From NCBI GenBank assembly GCA_937923795.1, contig CALDWI010000064.1, forward strand, positions 1-48,459: a DNA stretch of 48,459 nt. Direction: 5' to 3'. The stretch's first letter is position 1, and every line of letters begins with the position of its first letter. The notes beneath the pieces are model-generated. The model searched no databases, had not been told where the DNA came from, and was given only the letters and a program-made list of their open reading frames with translations. The DNA comes from an uncultured Collinsella sp. (GTDB lineage Bacteria > Actinomycetota > Coriobacteriia > Coriobacteriales > Coriobacteriaceae). A program made the position numbers and the translations under genes. Positions 24,924 through 33,537 of this stretch are shown here, piece after piece.

Positions 24924-25595
24924 CTAGACCGAATAGCCCTGGCCGCGGTGCGTCGTCAAATACCCCTTGATGCCGATTTTTTCGAGCGTGGTGCGCAGGC
25001 GGTTGATGTTGACGGTGAGCGTATTGTCGTCCACGAAGGCGTCGGAGTCCCACAGGTCCTGCATGATGGCCGAGCGCGAGACGATCTTGCCCGCACGGCT
25101 CAGAAGCAGCGAGAGAATACGCAACTCGTTTTTGGTGAGCTCGGTACTGGTACCGGTCTGCATGTTGGTGACCATGGAGCGAGCGAGATCGAGCTCCAGG
25201 CCCTTGTGGACAAGCGTGCTGCGCTCGCCCGCCGCCGCGGTGCGACGCAGCAAGGCATTGATGCGCGCCACGAGCACACGGGCGCTATAGGGCTTGGGAA
25301 CAAAGTCGTCCGCGCCGAGCGTCATGGCCATGACCTCGTCGATCTCGGTCGTGCGCGACGTGAGGACGATGATGGGAACCTCGGATTCGCGGCGAACCTC
25401 GTGGCAGATATGCTGCCCGTCCTTGACGGGAAGCGTGAGGTCGAGCAGCACCAGGTCGGGCGCGGCGGCGAGAATATCGCGCGAGACATGCTCAAACGAT
25501 TCGCATGCCTCAACCTCAAAACCGGCGCGGGCAAGGATGTCGATAAGCTCACGACGAATGGGCTCGTCGTCCTCAACGACATAGATCAGCGCCAT
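24924..25595 (-). CDS. OmpR/PhoB-family response regulator (BceR-like)
   Basis: The 223-aa protein has a receiver domain with acidic pocket VVEDDE, phospho-acceptor Asp-52 (LLLDLTLP) and Lys-101 (VPKPYS), followed by a winged-helix DNA-binding domain ending LTTHRGQGYSV. It is the partner of the BceS-like kinase encoded next. GGGGGCGG precedes the ATG by five bases. Target promoters are not apparent in the window. Confidence 0.93.
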   Translation of the reverse strand: MALIYVVEDDEPIRRELIDILARAGFEVEACESFEHVSRDILAAAPDLVLLDLTLPVKDGQHICHEVRRESEVPIIVLTSRTTEIDEVMAMTLGADDFVPKPYSARVLVARINALLRRTAAAGERSTLVHKGLELDLARSMVTNMQTGTSTELTKNELRILSLLLSRAGKIVSRSAIMQDLWDSDAFVDDNTLTVNINRLRTTLEKIGIKGYLTTHRGQGYSV

Positions 25596-25769
25596 GGATT
25601 CCGCCCCCCCTCTTGGTTGTCTTGCCCCATTATGACCGCGGATCAGCAGATACGCGCCTCACGCGGCACCAAAGTGACAGAACTGTTCGCGAGTGGCAGA
25701 GGCTTGCCTCTCGCTCGCGACGAGCACGAGAATTAAATGAGTTTTTAATCCCCGTCCCAGAAACATCAT

Positions 25770-26477
25770 TTAGCGGCGGGCACGGAGCTTTTCGTAGCCT
25801 TCGGCGAAGAAGGCGACCGTGGCGGCGTCGGAGTCGGCGGCGTCGGAGTCGGCGGCGGCAACCACACCGTGCTCGTCGCTCACCAGAAACAGCGCACCCT
25901 TGAGCTGCGCGGGAATGTCTACGCGCGTGACCGGGATGCCCTTGGTCTGGGCCAGCTGCTCGATGAGCGTCGCCGTGCCGCACAGGCACTCGTCCGCCGG
26001 CGCCACAAAGGCCAGCTCGCCGTTATCGACGGCGGCGAGCAGCTCGGGCGCCACGCCGGTTTCGTCGGCCTCGGAGCGGGCCTCGGCGGAGCGGGCACGT
26101 AGCGCCTTGGCCGACGTATCGGTTAGCGGCTCGTACTCCCCCACCGTCATGGCGGCGTTGCCGTTGACGTCGATCACCAGCATGAGCACGCCGTCGCGTG
26201 CGGTGTAATCGCCCTCGGCAAGCGACCACTCAACGTGCTGCTTGGCCCAGCTGAGCATGTTATGGGTAAGCGGCTCGCCCTGCACCAAGCGCTCGGACAG
26301 TGCGCGAATGTGGCGGTTGAGCATGGGCACCTTTTTATTGGACATGCGCCAACGGCAGACAAGCGCGGGCTTGTCGAGCGTAAACTTCTCGACCGCCTCC
26401 TGATTGGCGCAAAAGTCCTCGTACGCACGCTGATCCTCGGCATTGCCAAACAGCTCGGCATCATCAATCTGGGGCAT
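25770..26477 (-). CDS. Conserved protein of unknown function
   Basis: The 235-aa soluble protein begins MPQIDDAELFGNAEDQRAYE. I do not recognise the family with confidence. A faint resemblance to fold-type IV aminotransferases (PADECLCGTATLIEQL) is too weak to name it. Near the C-terminus a DAADS unit is duplicated, encoded by a 15-bp tandem repeat at 25821-25850. The ATG at 26477 has AAAGG seven bases upstream; ATG at 26483 and 26501 are less well placed. It lies between purH's terminator and the two-component pair. Confidence 0.75.
   Translation of the reverse strand: MPQIDDAELFGNAEDQRAYEDFCANQEAVEKFTLDKPALVCRWRMSNKKVPMLNRHIRALSERLVQGEPLTHNMLSWAKQHVEWSLAEGDYTARDGVLMLVIDVNGNAAMTVGEYEPLTDTSAKALRARSAEARSEADETGVAPELLAAVDNGELAFVAPADECLCGTATLIEQLAQTKGIPVTRVDIPAQLKGALFLVSDEHGVVAAADSDAADSDAATVAFFAEGYEKLRARR
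25821..25857. repeat. 15-bp tandem repeat inside the unknown gene
   Basis: GGCGGCGTCGGAGTC occurs twice in direct succession (25821-25835, 25836-25850) and a partial third follows. Copy changes would keep the reading frame and add or remove the residues AADSD. Confidence 0.8.
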
Positions 26478-26517
26478 GGTCATACCTTTCGTGTTAGTCA
26501 TTCCGTCCTCTTATACC

Positions 26518-26554
26518 AAAAAGACGGCCCTCCAAACGGAGCAGCCGTCTTTTG
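26518..26554 (-). terminator. Terminator of purH
   Basis: On the minus strand AAAAGACGGC pairs with GCCGTCTTTT around an inner CTCC/GGAG stem, ending in TTTTT. It begins about 30 bp after the purH stop. Confidence 0.85.
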
Positions 26555-26582
26555 CGGAGATTATTTTGTCCCAAGGCGGAAC

Positions 26583-28190
26583 TTAGTGGCGGAAGTGGCG
26601 GGCGCCGGTAAAGACCATAGCAATATTGTGCTCGTTGCAGGCCTGGATGCTTTCGTCGTCGCGCTTGGAGCCGCCGGGCTGGATGATGCAGGTCACGCCG
26701 TGTGCAGCAAGCACGTCGACGTTGTCGCGGAACGGGAAGAACGCGTCGCTTGCACAGGCAAAGCCGCCCTTCTCCACGCCCTCGCGCTCGCAGAAGTCCT
26801 CGGCGCGCTCGCAGGCAAGTAGCGCAGAGTCAACGCGGTTAGGCTGACCCGGGCCCATGCCAATGCCGGCCTTACCCTTGGAGACCAGGATGGCGTTGGA
26901 CTTAACGCCCTTGCAGACCTTCCAGGCAAACTCGAGCTCGGCCATCTCGGCGTCGGTGGGCTTGCGGTCGGTGGGGAACGTAAAGGTCGCGGGATCCTCG
27001 GTCACGTGGTCGACCTCCTGCACCAACATGCCGCCGTCGACGGAGCGCAGCTCCACCTGAGCGCCGTGGTCCACGCCGCCGGTCGCCAACACGCGCAGGT
27101 TGGGGCGCTTGGCCATGCGCTCGAGCGCCTCGGCGGTGTAGCTCGGGGCGATGATGACCTCGACGAACTGCTTGTTCTGATCGGCAAAGTGCTCAACCAG
27201 ATCAAAGGGAACCTCGCGGTTGCAGGCGATGATGCCGCCGAAGGCGCTCTTGGGATCGCAGGCAAAAGCGCGGTCGTAGGCAGCCGTGATGTCCTCGGCA
27301 ACGGCGGAACCGCAGGGGTTCTGGTGCTTGAGGATTACGCAGGCCGGCTCGTCGAACTCGCGGACCAGGTTCCAAGCGGCGTCGGCATCCAGATAGTTGT
27401 TGTAGCTGAGCGGCTTGCCCTGGATCTGCTTGGAGCCAACGAGCGGGAACTGCGAGCTCGCGGTGTTCTCGCAGCCCTCGGCAAAGCGATAGACTGTGGC
27501 TTTCTGCTGCGGGTTCTCGCCATAGCGCAGGTCGTCGACCTTCTCCAGCGAAATCTCGAGCTTGGCAGAGGTGTCCGCCACGTCGCTTGCCTGGGCGGCG
27601 AGCCAGCGGGAGATGGCCGTGTCGTAGGCGGCGGTGGTCTGGTAGACCTTCACCTGCAGGCGACGACGGGTGGAAAGCGTGGTGCAGCCACCGGTCTCGT
27701 GCATCTCGGCCAGGACGGCATCATAGTCGGCCGGGTCGGAAATGACGGTAACGCTCGTGGCGTTCTTGGCGGCAGAGCGCAGCATGGAGGGGCCACCGAT
27801 GTCGATGTGCTCGATGGCGTCCGCGAAGGTGACCTCAGGGTTGGCGACGGTCTTCTCGAACTCGTACAGGTTGACGACGACCAGATCGATCAGCTTAATG
27901 CCGTGCTGAGCCGCCTCCTGCATGTGTTGCTCGGAATCGCGGCGGGCCAGCAGCGCGCCATGAACCTTGGGGTGCAGGGTCTTAACGCGGCCGTCCATCA
28001 TCTCGGGATAGCCCGTGAACTCCTCGATGGGGGTTACGGGAACGCCCGCGTCCTCGATGGCACGAGCCGTGCCGCCCGTAGAGATGATCTCGACGCCAAA
28101 GTCGTCAACCAGCGTCCGTGCGAAATCGACGACGCCCGTCTTATCGGTAACCGAGATCAACGCGCGTGCGATCTTCACATCAGATCCCAT
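26583..28190 (-). CDS. purH: Bifunctional AICAR transformylase / IMP cyclohydrolase
   Basis: PurH performs the last two steps of IMP synthesis: formylation of AICAR with 10-formyl-THF, then ring closure. The 535-aa protein has the N-terminal MGS-like IMP cyclohydrolase domain (ALISVTDKTGVVDFAR, STGGTARAI, GRVKTLHPKVHGALLARRD) and the transformylase domain with the catalytic KH pair in ILKHQNPCG. It ends FTGARHFRH, typical for the family. AGGAGG lies five bases before the ATG. It appears to be a single transcription unit with its own terminator. Confidence 0.97.
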   Translation of the reverse strand: MGSDVKIARALISVTDKTGVVDFARTLVDDFGVEIISTGGTARAIEDAGVPVTPIEEFTGYPEMMDGRVKTLHPKVHGALLARRDSEQHMQEAAQHGIKLIDLVVVNLYEFEKTVANPEVTFADAIEHIDIGGPSMLRSAAKNATSVTVISDPADYDAVLAEMHETGGCTTLSTRRRLQVKVYQTTAAYDTAISRWLAAQASDVADTSAKLEISLEKVDDLRYGENPQQKATVYRFAEGCENTASSQFPLVGSKQIQGKPLSYNNYLDADAAWNLVREFDEPACVILKHQNPCGSAVAEDITAAYDRAFACDPKSAFGGIIACNREVPFDLVEHFADQNKQFVEVIIAPSYTAEALERMAKRPNLRVLATGGVDHGAQVELRSVDGGMLVQEVDHVTEDPATFTFPTDRKPTDAEMAELEFAWKVCKGVKSNAILVSKGKAGIGMGPGQPNRVDSALLACERAEDFCEREGVEKGGFACASDAFFPFRDNVDVLAAHGVTCIIQPGGSKRDDESIQACNEHNIAMVFTGARHFRH

Positions 28191-28467
28191 GCAGTCCTCC
28201 TGTCTGGTACGCCGCCGTGCTCTGTGAGTCGGTGATACGTCGATCTGCAGCGCTCGCGCAGCGGCATTGAAAATACTGATTTAATGTAGCGCATCGAGCG
28301 CATCGATGCACCCCGCAACGGGCGCATGTGCAGAAAAAGTTTGCGAGCGGAGGGGATGGGCATGGCACCGGGCACGGTGAGTTCATGGAACACAGGGGCA
28401 CCATAATTAGATGCCAATGGCGTGGTAGAACTGTGCTCGATATGCATCCGCAAAAGAAAGAGGCACC

Positions 28468-29109
28468 ATGGTCTCGCGGGTTCTCTACCGACCGTTTGAT
28501 ACCGAAGACTTCGACGCCATCGCGCTGATTCTGCAGCAGCTTTGGCATAACAATTCGGATAACGATGAGTACAACCGCCTTGAGGCCGCGTGCGACCTCG
28601 CCTATTGCCTTTCGTCGTCGACGTTTTCACAGGTTGCCGTAATCGACGGTCAGGCGCGTGGCATTTCGCTCGCGCGTGCGGGACAGAGCTCCGGCGCCAC
28701 TATCAACGAGCATTGGATGGATACCGAACGCGCGCTGCTATCGCAGATGCGTGAGCTAGAGCCCGATGCGTGCGCCGAGTATCTCTCGTTTGTGCGCGCA
28801 ACCATCCGAACCAACAACCGCCTGCTCGAGAGCAGCCCGTTGCCGCACGACAACGAGGTCACGCTGCTTGCCGTGGATCGCGATGTCCATGGCCTGGGCG
28901 TTGGCACGGTTCTGCTCGATGCCGCCGTCTCGCACCTGTCCTCGCTTGGAGCGACGAGGGCGCACCTGTACACCGACTCCAACTGCTCGTGGAAGTTCTA
29001 CGAGCTGCACGGCTTTAAGCGCACGGCCACGCACCGCGCCAACCGCGAAGAGCGCCGCCACGACATGCCGCGCGAAAGCTTCCTCTACGAACTCGATCTA
29101 ACAGCCTAA
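28468..29109 (+). CDS. GNAT-family N-acetyltransferase
   Basis: The 213-aa protein has the acetyl-CoA-binding motif A (VTLLAVDRDVHGLGVGTVLL, near residues 131-150) and motif B (LYTDSNCSWKFYELHGFKR), so it transfers acetyl groups to an unknown amine. AAAGAGG lies four bases before the ATG. A CATAAT box about 60 bp upstream could be its -10. A palindromic element starts 15 bp after the stop codon. It is divergent from purH with a 277-bp gap that shows no other gene. Confidence 0.88.
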   Translation: MVSRVLYRPFDTEDFDAIALILQQLWHNNSDNDEYNRLEAACDLAYCLSSSTFSQVAVIDGQARGISLARAGQSSGATINEHWMDTERALLSQMRELEPDACAEYLSFVRATIRTNNRLLESSPLPHDNEVTLLAVDRDVHGLGVGTVLLDAAVSHLSSLGATRAHLYTDSNCSWKFYELHGFKRTATHRANREERRHDMPRESFLYELDLTA

Positions 29110-29124
29110 ACCTGGCAGCCATAC

Positions 29125-29155
29125 CTAGTCATTTAGGAACGTCCCCAGTGACTAG
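29125..29155 (+). repeat. Short palindromic element (GGAACGTCCC family, CTAGTCATT arms)
   Basis: Nine-base arms CTAGTCATT and AGTGACTAG flank TAGGAACGTCCCC. The one mismatch becomes a G-U pair in plus-strand RNA. It lies 15 bp after the GNAT stop codon. Confidence 0.85.
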
Positions 29156-29186
29156 TCGCTGGGGACAGCCTTCGTAGGTAGCGCAT

Positions 29187-29233
29187 AAAAATGGGATGGA
29201 TCCGTCGGCAGTCGCCGGAGAAGATCCATCCCA
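29187..29233 (-). terminator. Terminator of the DUF2207 gene
   Basis: TGGGATGGATC (29192-29202) pairs with GATCCATCCCA (29223-29233) around an inner CGGC/GCCG stem. On the minus strand it ends in ATTTTTA. Confidence 0.8.
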
Positions 29234-29247
29234 AAAATCAGAGCGCG

Positions 29248-31191
29248 CTAGAACGTTCCGCCGCCGCCTCCGCCGACGCCGCCGCCTCCGCCGCCCGAGA
29301 AGCCACCGCCTCCGCCGCCGCTCGAGCTGTCGGAGCTCGACGCCAGCTCACGGATGCTCTCGTGATACACGTCATCGAACGAATCGAGCGGAGACTCGAT
29401 ACCGTAATGATGGTAGTACCACCAGTAGCAGGGATAATTGTCGTAGAAGCCGTCGGCCTCGCGTACCTCGGGCGGCACGGCCTCGGCCAGCTGTCGCAGC
29501 ACTTCTTTCGAAACGCCCAGGGCAACGCCCATCACCAGCAGCTTGTTCCACAGCACCAAATCGCCGGGGACGGCTTCCTTTAGACGCGTGAAGTCCTCGA
29601 GCCAATGCTTAAGTGCCTTGCAGCGAGCCGCCACCTCGGCGCCCTCCGGCGTAAAGCGGCGGAACGTAAGGCCCACGCCGATACCCACCAGCACAATCGG
29701 CACCGAGATAACCGCGGCGATAATGTTCGCCTGTGCGCCATCGGTAAAGAAGATGGATCCCACGGGAACAAAGGCAACCAGGATACCAAGAACCAGGCAA
29801 AACACCATTGCAACAATGCCGTCCGAGGCAACGTACTCGCTATCGGCCAGCTTGCCCTTAACGGTGTTCTGATAGTCCTCGAGCTTATCACCCACGGGTG
29901 TAGCGTGCTGCTTGACGTAGTGCTGCAGCTCGTCAAACGTGCGCGAGCGATCGCCGTTCTCGTCAGGCTTAGCACCGGCAAAGAAGACCTTGAGCACCAT
30001 GTGGTCAATGCCCTTGGCCGACTTCCAGCCCGCATCGCTCACCGTCACGCGATACGTCTGCTCTTCTTTTTCACGCCCCAACAGACCCTTCTTGGCCTTG
30101 GTCACGGTCGCCTGCTCCAGCTTGATCACACGGTCGTCAGTGAGCTTCATGAGCGTGGCGATATATGCCTGATCGGGCACCTCGTTCCAGCTCATGAGGG
30201 CCGAAAGCACGGCGGGATGGTCGGCCGAGGGCACATCGCGGAAATATTCGTCCTGGAAAAGCGGCTTGGGCTTGCGCTTGCGCAGCTTGAGCATAACGAT
30301 TGTGCCGGTAAAGGCCACCGCCGCAACAACACTTAGCACGGCAAGTGCATTGGCAATCATGCGAGCGTGAGCGCGGCGGGCGTTAGCTTCGTCGGCCCAT
30401 TCCTTCTCTTCGCTCAGGATCGTTGACATGCGCTCTTCGCCCGAGACGGCAAGCTGCGGCACCCAGTCGCTGGGGAAGGCGATGCGTGCCTCGGCGAATT
30501 CGCCCTGATGCACGCAGGGAATGGTATAGGTGACCATGGGCTCGTCCTCATCGAGCGACACGTCGCCCGCCAGCGGACCGTGGCCCCATGCGCGGAAGTT
30601 ATCGCCTTTGACGGCCGCCGTCCCGGCAGCGGCATTTGCGAAGCGCACTTCCATCTCGACATCGTCGGAATCCGCAGACCAGCCGTCGCCCACGAACTTC
30701 CAGTAGAGCTCGGCGGTATCGGCCCAGTTCATAACCGCACCGGTCATGGTGTAGCTCACGTAATAGATCGCGCTGTCGCCGCTCTCGTGGGGGCTGAACA
30801 CCTTAATCCTTACGCCGTCACCGGCCTGCTCGACCGTGTAGACGCCAGAATCGCCCTTGTTCGCGCTATCGACTTTGTTAAACGCGGTGTCCTCTTCCTC
30901 GACACTCAGCACGTCAACGTCCGCCGTGCCGCCCTGCTGGTTGGTGCCCGTATTGATCTCCCAAAACACGCCGTTGATGTCGTCGTCGAAATCAAACTGG
31001 CGTCCCTCGACAACGGTCAGCGATCCATCGGCCTCGACCGTGGCGCTGATGTAGGTTTGGGTCATGGAATAACCGTCGGCGTGTGCGGCGGCGGGCAGTA
31101 GCAGCAATGCAAGCGCGACGAGTGCGCAGACGGAAGCAAATCGCGCAAACAGGCGGCGCTGCCGGCTGACTTTGGCGGCGAGGGTGTTCAT
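29248..31191 (-). CDS. DUF2207 membrane protein with Gly-rich tail
   Basis: The 647-aa protein has a signal peptide (residues 12-38, ending AAAHADGYS), an extracellular DUF2207 domain (WEINTGTNQQGG, YYVSYTMTGAVMNWADTAELYW), a membrane helix near residue 285, a cytoplasmic stretch, two more helices (VAMVFCLVLGILVAFVPVG, IIAAVISVPIVLVGIGVGL) and a long soluble C-terminal part. The last residues are a run of Gly interrupted by Ser, Phe and Val, as in other members. The function of the family is not established. The ATG at 31191 has AAAGGA seven bases upstream; the longer frame from 31260 would push the signal peptide inward. Confidence 0.9.
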   Translation of the reverse strand: MNTLAAKVSRQRRLFARFASVCALVALALLLLPAAAHADGYSMTQTYISATVEADGSLTVVEGRQFDFDDDINGVFWEINTGTNQQGGTADVDVLSVEEEDTAFNKVDSANKGDSGVYTVEQAGDGVRIKVFSPHESGDSAIYYVSYTMTGAVMNWADTAELYWKFVGDGWSADSDDVEMEVRFANAAAGTAAVKGDNFRAWGHGPLAGDVSLDEDEPMVTYTIPCVHQGEFAEARIAFPSDWVPQLAVSGEERMSTILSEEKEWADEANARRAHARMIANALAVLSVVAAVAFTGTIVMLKLRKRKPKPLFQDEYFRDVPSADHPAVLSALMSWNEVPDQAYIATLMKLTDDRVIKLEQATVTKAKKGLLGREKEEQTYRVTVSDAGWKSAKGIDHMVLKVFFAGAKPDENGDRSRTFDELQHYVKQHATPVGDKLEDYQNTVKGKLADSEYVASDGIVAMVFCLVLGILVAFVPVGSIFFTDGAQANIIAAVISVPIVLVGIGVGLTFRRFTPEGAEVAARCKALKHWLEDFTRLKEAVPGDLVLWNKLLVMGVALGVSKEVLRQLAEAVPPEVREADGFYDNYPCYWWYYHHYGIESPLDSFDDVYHESIRELASSSDSSSGGGGGGFSGGGGGGVGGGGGGTF

Positions 31192-31303
31192 AGGCACATC
31201 CTTTGTCTGTAAAACCAACAGCGCCATTGTCCCACGTTTGCGGGTACGCATGACGAACATCTAGGCGACCGGAGCGCCAAACGGGATGAAAGTCACGCCC
31301 GCG

Positions 31304-31353
31304 GCCGGCACCTGGGGACATTCCTTATCTGCCGGCAATCTGGAACACTCCTT
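31304..31353. repeat. Degenerate copy of the GGAACGTCCC / CCGGCAG element
   Basis: GCCGGCA (31304-31310) and TGCCGGC (31330-31336) flank CCTGGGGACATTCCTTATC. The following bases (TGGAACACTCC) correspond to the second half of the double element at 1150-1208. It seems to be a decayed relative. Confidence 0.6.
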
Positions 31354-31379
31354 GGCATAGCCCGCTCCGGCAATAGATA
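31352..31379 (+). promoter_or_regulatory. Candidate promoter of a possible small RNA
   Basis: TTGGCA (31352-31357) is 16 bp from TAGATA (31374-31379). No coding gene starts nearby downstream, while a terminator lies about 150 bp on. Confidence 0.35.
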
Positions 31380-31385
31380 CCACTT

Positions 31386-31567
31386 CATAGCTCCGTCACA
31401 GGTGTAGCGGCTTTGTGTTGCCGCGGCGTAAGCCGATTAAGCTGGCGAGCGAGGGGCATAAAGCAGTTGAGCGAAAACGGTTTGCCCCTTTGCCGTTCGC
31501 TTGAGGATCATGTCCCCCTTTTCCGCGGAAACCCCGGCAGTTGCGAAGAGCTGCCGGGGTTTCTGTC
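31386..31567 (+). ncRNA. Possible small structured RNA upstream of gluQ
   Basis: The stretch of about 180 bp has a promoter-like sequence before it, hairpins GCGGC/GCCGC (31409 onward), CGGC-GTAA-GCCG and a larger stem AGCGAA...CGG with CCGTTCGCT near 31467-31501, and ends in a terminator hairpin. It has no convincing coding frame with a ribosome site. I see no match to known riboswitches, 4.5S RNA or RNase P RNA. It could instead be an untranslated relic. The remaining part of the 509-bp gap, 31568-31687, shows nothing I can assign. Confidence 0.25.
31529..31567 (+). terminator. Orphan terminator hairpin upstream of gluQ
   Basis: AAACCCCGGCAG and CTGCCGGGGTTT form a perfect 12-bp stem with a 10-nt loop, followed by CTGTCGTTT. 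No gene ends immediately before it, which suggests that a noncoding transcript ends here. Confidence 0.7.
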
Positions 31568-31687
31568 GTTTGAGGGGTTGGGCTGGCGGGCGGCGATCGA
31601 GCTGTCGAGCCGGTGGTCCGGCACGCGCAACGCGCGGCCTCGGCAACTTGCAGGCCACGGCAGCGTCTCCCCCACCGCGCCCCGCGC

Positions 31688-31693
31688 TATACT
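31688..31693 (+). promoter_or_regulatory. -10 box positioned for a leaderless gluQ mRNA
   Basis: TATACT lies only 7 bp before the ATG at 31701. Transcription starting at the usual distance would begin at or next to the start codon. No Shine-Dalgarno sequence is present before gluQ. Confidence 0.5.
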
Positions 31694-31700
31694 CGTCCGC

Positions 31701-32711
31701 ATGGATATCAAAACACGCAACATAGCAACGCCCGCCGCGGACGCGCCAGCGACGCCACCCGCCTCCGCCCCCGCGCCCGTCGTGGGCCGTTTCGCCCCGT
31801 CGCCCTCGGGCCGCATGCACCTGGGCAACGTGTTCAGCTGCCTGTGCTCGTGGCTTTCGGCCCGCAGCCAGGGCGGCAGCATCGTGCTGCGCATCGAGGA
31901 CCTGGATGATCGCTGCAAGCGCCCGGAACTTGCCGCTCAACTGATTGACGATCTGACCTGGCTAGGGCTCGAGTGGGACGAAGGCCCCTACTACCAGCAC
32001 GATCGCCTGGATCTGTACGAGGACGCCCTGCGCCAGCTGCAAGACGCCGGCCTCACCTATCCCTGTTTTTGCACGCGTGCCGAACTCCACGCCGCGAGCG
32101 CACCGCACGCCAGCGACGGCACGCCCATCTACCGCGGCGCCTGCAGAGGTCTTTCTGCTGAAGAAATCACCCGCCGCAGTGCCCTGCGTGCTCCGGCCAC
32201 GCGCCTGCGCGTGCCCACCGTCGACGACCTCGCCAGCGACGTGATCGAATTCGTGGACCGCACGTACGGAGCCCAATGCGAAGCACTCGCCACCGAGTGC
32301 GGTGACTTTTTGGTGCGCCGCAGCGACGGCGTTTTTGCCTATCAGCTGGCCGTGGTGGTCGACGACGCTGCCATGGGCGTCACCGAGATCGTACGCGGAT
32401 GCGACCTGCTTGGTTCCACGCCGCGCCAGATCTATCTGCAACATCTGCTGGGACTGCCCACACCGCGCTACGCGCACATTCCGCTGCTCATGTCGCCGGA
32501 CGGCCGCCGCCTTTCCAAGCGCGATCGCGATCTGGACCTGGGCGAACTCCGCGCTCGCTTTGGCACGCCCGAGGCGCTGCTGGGCTGGCTCGCCGGGCAA
32601 ACAGGCATCGCGCCGGACACCACGCCGCGTACCGCCGAGCAGCTGGTCGAGCACTTTAGCTGGGACGTCATCCGCGCGCATCGGGAGAACATCACTGTAA
32701 CGGTCGAGTAG
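31701..32711 (+). CDS. gluQ: Glutamyl-Q tRNA(Asp) synthetase
   Basis: GluQ (YadB) attaches glutamate to queuosine in the anticodon of tRNA-Asp. The 336-aa protein resembles the catalytic half of glutamyl-tRNA synthetase: the HIGH-like signature GRFAPSPSGRMHLGN (29-43), the zinc region CFCTRAE...YRGACRG and the KMSKS-like LSKRDRD. It lacks the anticodon-binding domain, which separates it from GltX. It has a 25-residue Ala/Pro-rich N-terminal extension. The start is the ATG next to a TATACT box, with no ribosome site, so the message is probably leaderless; the N-terminal extension is therefore less certain. Confidence 0.9.
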   Translation: MDIKTRNIATPAADAPATPPASAPAPVVGRFAPSPSGRMHLGNVFSCLCSWLSARSQGGSIVLRIEDLDDRCKRPELAAQLIDDLTWLGLEWDEGPYYQHDRLDLYEDALRQLQDAGLTYPCFCTRAELHAASAPHASDGTPIYRGACRGLSAEEITRRSALRAPATRLRVPTVDDLASDVIEFVDRTYGAQCEALATECGDFLVRRSDGVFAYQLAVVVDDAAMGVTEIVRGCDLLGSTPRQIYLQHLLGLPTPRYAHIPLLMSPDGRRLSKRDRDLDLGELRARFGTPEALLGWLAGQTGIAPDTTPRTAEQLVEHFSWDVIRAHRENITVTVE

Positions 32712-32726
32712 CCAGCCACCCCGCCT

Positions 32727-33452
32727 CTACGCAACATCCCAGGGCTGGAGTTCGTCGCCCAAGCGAACGATGCAGTCGTAGAGCACGGTGTGACGCTCGG
32801 CCGGGTTGGTATCCCGATGAAAATGCCCGTAGTACCAGCGCTTGTAGTCCAAGCGGTCTTCCAGCTCATCGAAAAATGCCGTAAGCCGATCAACGGCGGG
32901 GCAATTCCAGCCGGGCGCCGGATAGAGCGTGGGCGAGAGCATGCGCGTAGCGCAGGTGTGGGTGATCACGTAGTCGACCTTCCAGCCCATGCTCTCGAGC
33001 TTTGCCCGCGCCTCCTCAAAGTTGCGCTCGTCCGGCAGCTCCTGCGGCCACCAGCTGGAATACGGAATGCGGTATTCCTTATCCACGCTCGTGGCGCCGC
33101 CCATGGTAAAGATCGTTGAGCCGTCGAGCTCAAAAACCTCGCCGCGCGTCAGGCGTCGGATGGGCGAGGTGTCCGACAGGCGCTGCGTCAGGCCGCCGTG
33201 CCACAGTTCCATGGGACGCTCCGCCCAGTGATCGAAACGTTCGTGGTTGCCGTCGACGAACAGCAACGTATAGGGGCGCGACTCCAGCCAAGCGATATCG
33301 GCGCATTCCTCGGCAGAGAAATCCCACGGAAAGCCAAAGTCGCCCGCGACAATCAGATAGTCGTCGCTCGTCAGACTATCCCCAAGCTCCCAGTCGCGCA
33401 GCTTTTGCATGTCGACCCCACCGTGAATGTCGCCCGTCACATAGACCGTCAT
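32727..33452 (-). CDS. Calcineurin-like metallophosphatase
   Basis: The 241-aa protein has all metallophosphoesterase motifs: GDIHG (7-11), VAGDFGFPWD, VDGNHERFD, ITHTCATRM and YYGHFHRD. The substrate is unknown. The ATG at 33452 begins the family-like MTVYVTGDIHGG; the ribosome site is weak (AAGTGG seven bases upstream). An earlier in-frame start at 33488 would add twelve unlike residues. It converges with gluQ. Confidence 0.88.
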   Translation of the reverse strand: MTVYVTGDIHGGVDMQKLRDWELGDSLTSDDYLIVAGDFGFPWDFSAEECADIAWLESRPYTLLFVDGNHERFDHWAERPMELWHGGLTQRLSDTSPIRRLTRGEVFELDGSTIFTMGGATSVDKEYRIPYSSWWPQELPDERNFEEARAKLESMGWKVDYVITHTCATRMLSPTLYPAPGWNCPAVDRLTAFFDELEDRLDYKRWYYGHFHRDTNPAERHTVLYDCIVRLGDELQPWDVA

Positions 33453-33537
33453 CGGATTACCACTTCCCTGCAAGTCGCTAGCCCACATTCTGCACGATCA
33501 CTAAGCCAACCGTTCCAGCCCTTCCATCCTTTAGGAC

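Noticed and set aside
25770..26477. Assigning the unknown gene as a class IV aminotransferase
   Set aside because: Only one short resembling stretch is present; the PLP lysine and other motifs cannot be identified.
28191..28467. Purine riboswitch upstream of purH
   Set aside because: I cannot find the conserved loops or core of a purine or related riboswitch in the leader.
31413..32711. GluQ starting at 31413
   Set aside because: The extra 96 codons cross the orphan terminator hairpin and have no similarity to the family; the -10 box supports 31701.
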